NCBI GenBank assembly: GCA_030765055.1
Contig: CM060952.1
Span: 178,169,313 to 178,233,312, forward strand
Direction: 5' to 3'
Source of the DNA: Mantis religiosa
Taxonomy: Eukaryota > Arthropoda > Insecta > Mantodea > Mantidae
Length of the DNA: 64,000 nt
The position numbers and the translations under genes are program-made. Below are positions 58,934 to 64,000 of this stretch, in pieces. Numbering within the stretch: position 1 is the first letter of the stretch; the number at the start of each line of letters is the position of its first letter. The notes under the pieces are model-generated. The model made no database searches. It saw only the letters and a list, made by a program, of their open reading frames with translations, and had not been told where the DNA came from.

Positions 58934-59229
58934 TATACCTAGATATGTTAACGATTGAAGAATTGAAATTGCAAAATAAGGTAATGGATATTTTAGAAAG
59001 CAATAGTTTTTGTGTAACTTTCCTAGGTTTAAAAAGCAATGTATCCAAGTTACATACATGTAACACATGCAAACTAGAGTCCTCATTTACAAGCAAATTC
59101 AAATGGTGAAATAAACAAGCATACCGACACGAAAAATGGAGCAAATAAGCACCAAAACTAGGCAAATATAAAACAAAAATTGAATCATAAACATATTGTT
59201 TGACATAGCTCTTTACTTACGTAAGCTTG

Positions 59230-59650
59230 TTGCAGTATCCGAGGGATCTTGAGATTTTCTTGTGTGAAGCTCTTGCATTTGTCGGTGAAGAATTTTTTAT
59301 AGAGTGAAAAGGACCTCTCCACGTCTCATTGACGTTACTGGAACATGTGACAGTTCCTCTTGTGTGAATTCCTCTTTGATATACGTTTCTGTAACAGAAA
59401 GCATTTTAGAAATTGTACAGTGTTTCGTTAATACCTTACTGAGTTTATCAAAGACAGTTTTAGGAATAAGATCACCTCGCAAAATGTCATCTATCACGAA
59501 GGCATTATTTCGAGCTGCCAACTGTGTTACAATAGCAGGTATTTTGGAGAAAAAGTTATGGATGTACTCTGTCTCATCTTGGATATTGTCACCCGAACAT
59601 CGGAATTCCCAAGAGAACCAGCTGGCAGGTAGGGGCCAGACGGGAAGCAT
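59230..59650 (-). pseudogene. hAT-type C-terminal (dimerisation) fragment
   Basis: The minus frame from 59650 carries DETEYIHNFFSKIPAIVTQL, then VTETYIKEEFTQEELSHVPV and TSM. After a frameshift near 59310, RSFSLYKKFFTDKCKSFTQE and NLKIPRILQQ follow. The pattern P-x-T-S-M then V-E-R-S-F-S-x-Y-K with a downstream ENL is typical of the C-terminal hAT domain, also found in CGGBP1-like derivatives (from memory). The upstream catalytic part is absent, so whether it was a transposase or a domesticated gene cannot be told. Confidence 0.6.
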
Positions 59651-59670
59651 TCAGACCACGCGTACCCATT

Positions 59671-60022
59671 TATCTGTGTAGCGCTCACAGTCGGGATGAT
59701 GTTCCGAGCCGCGAAGATTCCAGAAACAGCGATCTTCCTATATAAGGGCTACAGTGGGTGAGTCAGCTCAGTTCTTGGCGAGCAGCCGTGAAGAGCGCCG
59801 TGCTAGCGAACGGACTGGAAGACTGCGTACGTGTATCAGAGGAGTTGTACGTAATTGCGAGTATAGAGTGGACCTGTGACAGAAGAGCTGGTGGGTTTTA
59901 ATTGTGTGCGCTACGTAATTCTATGTGATCGGCAAGTGTTCCAACTGTAATTCGGTGGTTATAAAGAACATCTTGAGTTTGTGCAATTGGACTTTTAATT
60001 CTACGAACGGACAAAGTCACAA
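59671..60022 (+). mobile_element. Probable retrotransposon LTR, plus orientation
   Basis: The right part (AAAGAACAT..TTGA, ACTTTTAATTCTACGAAC, ACAAAGTCACAATA) is similar to the 3' end of the LTR at 60239-60712. A TATA box (TATATAA, 59739-59745) sits about 70 bp in, followed by AGTGGGTGAGTCAGCTCAGT. The start TGTGTAGCG at 59671 is the likeliest left border but is not verified. No clear AATAAA. About 105 bp beyond its end, ATG at 60127 opens a 33-codon frame that might be the start of a gag gene. Confidence 0.55.
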
Positions 60023-60238
60023 TACCAATGTTAGCTAAACATTTCGCTGCAGTGACAATGCTGCTTCATCTCGTGCATCTTAGGAGTACAGGACTATTTT
60101 TACTTCATTGAAATATTCTACGTAGTATGACACAGCCTTTAACCAAGGATCCCATCGAGTTTAAACTGACTGAGGAGGTAAAGACAAATTTGGATGGACT
60201 TCAAGAAATTTTTATCTCTGATCGGTGACAGTACAAAT

Positions 60239-60712
60239 ATTGTGACTTTGTGGGTTCGTAGAAGTAAACGTCTAAGTTGCAGAAATTTCAAATGTTCTTT
60301 ATTTCCTTAGAAATACACTTACATTAGCAGCATTACGTCACATACACAATTGCAATCTACCAAGGTCGTTGACCAGAACAAAGAACTCACTTTCCAAACA
60401 CACCAGTTTCAAATACAACTGCCGTTCCGCCTCTCTTTACAACTACTTTTTTCGACCACTCCGCTGATATATACTGGACATTTGTGGAATACTCTAACAA
60501 ACAAGAAATCGACTCTTCTCTGTCAATCAAGATATCACTAGAATGTTCCAACACCTCACTTTATCTGTATTGGCACGTCTTTTATCTCCGCATTGCTTAT
60601 CTGCTTAGGCAAGCTGTTTATCTCCGCGATACACTATCCGTCCGTTATCTCTCTGCGCCGAGCATTTTGTGTGCGTTGCCGGGGAAGCGAGCAGTTAACG
60701 ATAAACTTTTAA
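60239..60712 (-). mobile_element. Retrotransposon LTR, minus orientation, uninterrupted
   Basis: 474 bp bounded on both sides by a 43-bp direct repeat (60196-60238 and 60713-60755). On the minus strand it has five AGATAA sites (60561-60650), GAACATTC (60541-60548), a TATATAT box (60467-60473), AATAAA as complement at about 60299-60304 and the end TTCTACGAACCCACAAAGTC. This U3-R-U5 order marks an LTR with its own Pol II promoter and polyadenylation site. It is the uninterrupted partner of the LTR split by mariner copy 5. Confidence 0.75.
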
Positions 60713-60755
60713 GGACTTCAAGAAATATTTAACTCTAATCGATGACAGTACAAAT

Positions 60756-61861
60756 GCTTTCTTTACGCTAGAGAAAAGTAGATCCATGTATTTATTTATA
60801 TTGGCTCCTGTTTCGGTGAGACGATGTAAAAATGTCTGAATGATAGATGGCTAGAAATGAAAATTTATTTTTAATTTATCATATTTGGATAAATAAACTA
60901 TTTTAATTAAAAAACAAAAAGAGTAAGCAAACCCCGAACTTCAGCAAAAAACCATTTATAGGTATTATGTTTAGAAATCTGAGCTATAAGGTTAATAGAG
61001 TTTAGCGAAATCCCAGAAAAATTTGATAGGAACAGGATATGAAACTTAATTTTTAAGGATTTTGATCCGTATCATTCACCACCTTTTAGCCTGAAATTTA
61101 TTTGAAAACTTTTATTTTTACAAATGGCAAAAATAATAATTGATATTCATTTTCATTGAAGCGGATTGAAACGAAAGGACTCTAGTTTTCAAAATTGTAA
61201 GAACTGAAAGAGATTTCTAATGGTAAAAGAATTATCAAAGTCTGCGGATGATTGGTTTCTGAAATTAAGTCCTTCACACGCGAGACACATACATAGCATT
61301 TCCCTCTTATTGTCTTAGTGCATGTATATAGCTGTTAGTTTGTGACTCACCTCATAATTTCTTCTATTTAAACTTCAGCAGTGTAGGATTCTACGTTTTT
61401 TTTTTAATACTTTTGCATTAGTGATTGCTAAAAGGAAGTGGTAGAACTAATAATCTTCGAAGCTATTTTAAGCTTTAAAAAGACAAACAAATCTAGCATT
61501 CAATTTAAATTGATATAGCAGCAGCCTCCTCAAGGCAAAGCAGTGAATTAATTGTAAACATTAAATAAAATACCTTAGGGCTACAGCTTCTGAATCACTC
61601 TTTTAATCCAAATGTAAATTACATATCTCTTGCATAGGAATATTGTTTCCAGTTACCAAACAAGGGTGTCCAGAGTTATGAATCGCGTGTCACAGAATAA
61701 ATAACTTCACATCATTTTTATTCTTGTTTTTTTTTGTGCTATACACTTGCAATTAGCAGAGAAAATATTGTATTTCATCCATAATTTGGATACCATATAT
61801 AGATATCTTTAGGCCTCTGAACTCTCGGTTTGACCAGTCTTGATTTGTTGTACCTATGACT
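60756..61861. other. AT-rich spacer, nothing recognised
   Basis: Apart from continuing the short frame next to the 43-bp repeat, no supported feature. Confidence 0.4.
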
Positions 61862-62310
61862 GAAGTATCCTTCCGGGAGGAAGGATGATGCGAGACAAGA
61901 TAGAGGGCAGCCGACCCAAGGAGTCACGACCGTACATACTGCAGGGTCCCTACTATTTGCCAGTTGGAAGCTCCTCCGGCAGGCCAGCACAATTGGCATC
62001 GCAACCGCTGCGGTACGAAAACGGCCCAAGAGGTCAACCCGGACACCGGAAACCGTCCTACCGAAGGAGGAAGTTTTACCAGGAACATTTCATCCTGCCG
62101 TGCAGCGCCAAGACACCCGCCGACACTTCTATCACCAGATGAGGTGAAATAAGAATGGAAATGAAATGGAGGAGAGGAATTCCTGGATGTAGTTAACCTA
62201 TGCAGCACTCGCCTTGTAATCCAGGAAAATCCCCAAAAATGCCATGGGCGAGGGCGATCAAGGGAATCAAACCCAGGCCTCAGAAATGCACGACACAGAC
62301 GAATACGCCT
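61862..62310 (-). mobile_element. SINE family 3, copy 3
   Basis: The minus-strand head near 62310 reads AGAATGGTTTAGGCG (A-box-like) and GCCTGGGTTTGATTCCC (B box). The body contains TCCTCCATTTCATTTCCATT and CTTCCTCCTTCGGTAGGACG; the 3' block GCATCATCCTTCCTCCCGGA ends at 61871. Frames crossing it on both strands are incidental. Confidence 0.8.
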
Positions 62311-62892
62311 AAACCATTCTGCTTTGTCTCTGAACATTTAAAAAGTATTGTTTTTGGAAAAGGTTTGTGCGTGTGCGTGCGCGTGTGCATGTGTATCACA
62401 AAGATGCAGAGTTTGATAAATATCAAACTTTGTGCACACAACGCTGTATATTTCACAGATCTATAGGAAGATTTTCAAAAAGATCTCTCTATTCTAACTA
62501 CTCTTTTCATGAAGAATGCTTTATGTTTGAAATACCTTTAACGAGTTTGAAATATTTTGATGGCTTTGCTTGGCAACGGTTGCTGTTTCGTTGCACTTAG
62601 AGTGGAAAATAGGTGTCCAAGTGTTTTACTCGATCGTCCCTTCCCTAACAATTGCCGGCCATTAACAAACAGTAGCACACGAGGCAGCTTCTCTTCTCTG
62701 CACCTGCTTGCAAACAACGTGTACTCCTCCACAGGAGAGAAAGTCTCAAAGGGATGAGACGCAGGGGGGTCGGTGAAGGTTTCCACACCCTTCCTGGACA
62801 GGTTTATGACACCCCATGTCAGTACAGTTGCAGATCATTCAAAAACATTCTGACGGCTTCTGCTATTATGAATGAATCTTCTTGGTTTTAGA
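62311..62892. other. Spacer with a short GT/GC-rich run
   Basis: An impure (GTGC/GT)n tract lies at about 62364-62394. Overlapping ~80-codon frames at 62538-62786 on both strands have no recognisable motif. Confidence 0.4.
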
Positions 62893-63551
62893 TGATGGTC
62901 GATTTTTTGATATTCCTTCTCAAAATACCCTCCCCTGAATGCAATGCACTTGTCCCATCGTTTCGGTCAGTCTTCAAAGACATGCTGGAAACCATTTTTT
63001 GAGAGATCCTTTAAAATCGCCACCGCAGCCTCCATCACTGCTTCTGCTTATGGATAATGCCTCCCACGAAGGCGTTTCTTCAAGCTAGGGAGTAGATAAA
63101 AGTCACATTGGACTAAATCCGGACTATAGGGAGGGTGAGGGATGCCCTTCACGTTGAGTTTGCAAGATGTTCGGCAATAACATTGGCAATATGCGGTCAC
63201 GCGCATTACCGTGCTGCAGCATCCAGCCTGCGTCATGGAAATGTGGTATTTCGCGCCTGATAGGGACTTGCAATGTTTTCAGAACATCCATGTAGTATTG
63301 TCCAGTTACTGATGTGTGTGCAGATACAACATGCTGATAAACCATTGCATGAATATCAAAGAATGAGATGACCATAAGCTTCCTAACAGAAGCAACCACT
63401 TTTGCTTTTTGGGGGTTTGGTGATGAAGTAGATTTCCACACTGAGTTTTGCTATTTGCTCTCAGGATCAAAATGATCTAGCCAAGTTTCATCAGCAGTGA
63501 CTACGTTTGATAGAAACTCCGGATCTTCCTCTAACATCAACTTCAACTGCG
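62893..63551 (-). pseudogene. Mariner copy 7, transposase fragment without ends
   Basis: A catalytic-half fragment of the copy 1 subfamily, with no TIR on either side. Reading leftwards from 63551: MLEEDPEF-like codons, VTADETWLDHFDPES with the first catalytic Asp, SVTGQYYMDVLKTLQVPIRR, then QHGNARDR, where Gly replaces the second catalytic Asp (as in copy 4). After a frameshift come HPPYSPDLVQCDFYLLPS with the third Asp, and RHYP...EAVMEAAVAILKDLS-like sequence. The homology begins at the same codons where copies 1 and 4 have their deletion junction. Confidence 0.85.
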
Positions 63552-64000
63552 CCCGTATAAAGGTGTACTCTGTCTCAGATTACTTTTTTACGGTGATTTG
63601 TGGTCATTTCGGTAAAATCGGTAATTCTGCTCCAAGTCTCTATTTTAAAAGTTTCACTGAAGTATGAAGATAGAAAGTGGTTTTTATATTGACTGAGAGA
63701 GCTCAGACTATACAGAAGTTGAACCAAACTCCCTCGCAGTGCAGATATCAGCTGAACTAAACTCTATGGCATAAATGTCTGTTCAAGATCTATTCCCCAC
63801 CTTTGCTTACAGCAGACGAAATCAGTAAGCTCTACTAGAAAGTGGTACGTGGTTAGGGCCTTTTCGCTCAAGTAGATCCGCATTTGTTCCTCCAGGTACG
63901 TCACGAGTCTATGTGAACCCCGAATTAGGTCTTCCAAGGATAGAATGTTTCCAGAAGGGAAATCGTTTCCTGGCCTTCCGTTTGGTAGGGAGCTTTTCCT
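63552..64000. other. Spacer to window end, nothing recognised
   Basis: No supported feature; the window ends inside this stretch. Confidence 0.4.

Overview
The window is eukaryotic nuclear DNA, probably from an insect with a large, AT-rich, repeat-dense genome. The transposon set (many mariner copies, a Pao/BEL retrotransposon, several tRNA-derived SINEs, insect-type LINE fragments) fits that. A cockroach or other blattodean is my guess from general resemblance and could not be tested here. Bases 1-307 are an assembly gap. I found no intact host protein-coding gene, rRNA, genuine tRNA gene, operon or CRISPR array. Every coding stretch I can recognise is a broken transposable-element gene.

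Layout. 0.3-5 kb: a mariner nested in a short repeat, a second mariner with near-perfect ends, and a tandem tRNA-derived SINE. 5-15 kb: a clean SINE with an 8-bp target duplication, a terminal-inverted-repeat (TIR) element carrying a nested retroposon, and a pogo-like element with both ends. 16-22 kb: a 5'-truncated LINE, a SINE cluster and a third mariner. 24-26 kb: a GC-richer block packed with small hairpins that I cannot assign. 28-37 kb: a mariner hosting a foreign insertion, three SINE families, a CACTG-ended DNA element with a conserved-looking ORF, and an LTR split by a mariner. 37-49 kb: mostly featureless AT-rich DNA, with a second TIR-element copy, a hAT-type element and a foldback MITE. 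49.3-50.2 kb: a remarkable trinucleotide array. 51-64 kb: a SINE, a DDE transposase fragment, a Pao/BEL fragment, a LINE fragment, two more mariners, a hAT-like fragment and two LTRs facing each other.

The elements do not work together as a pathway; the window is a record of layered insertions. Several nestings can be ordered because a second, uninterrupted copy lies in the same window: mariner 995-1908 against the empty copy at 31002-31318, mariner 34690-36148 against the LTR at 60239-60712, and retroposon 9098-9451 against 42591-43830. The items most worth pursuing are the CACTG-ended element, the hairpin-rich block, the LTR family with clustered WGATAR sites, the foldback MITE, and the internally deleted mariner sublineage.
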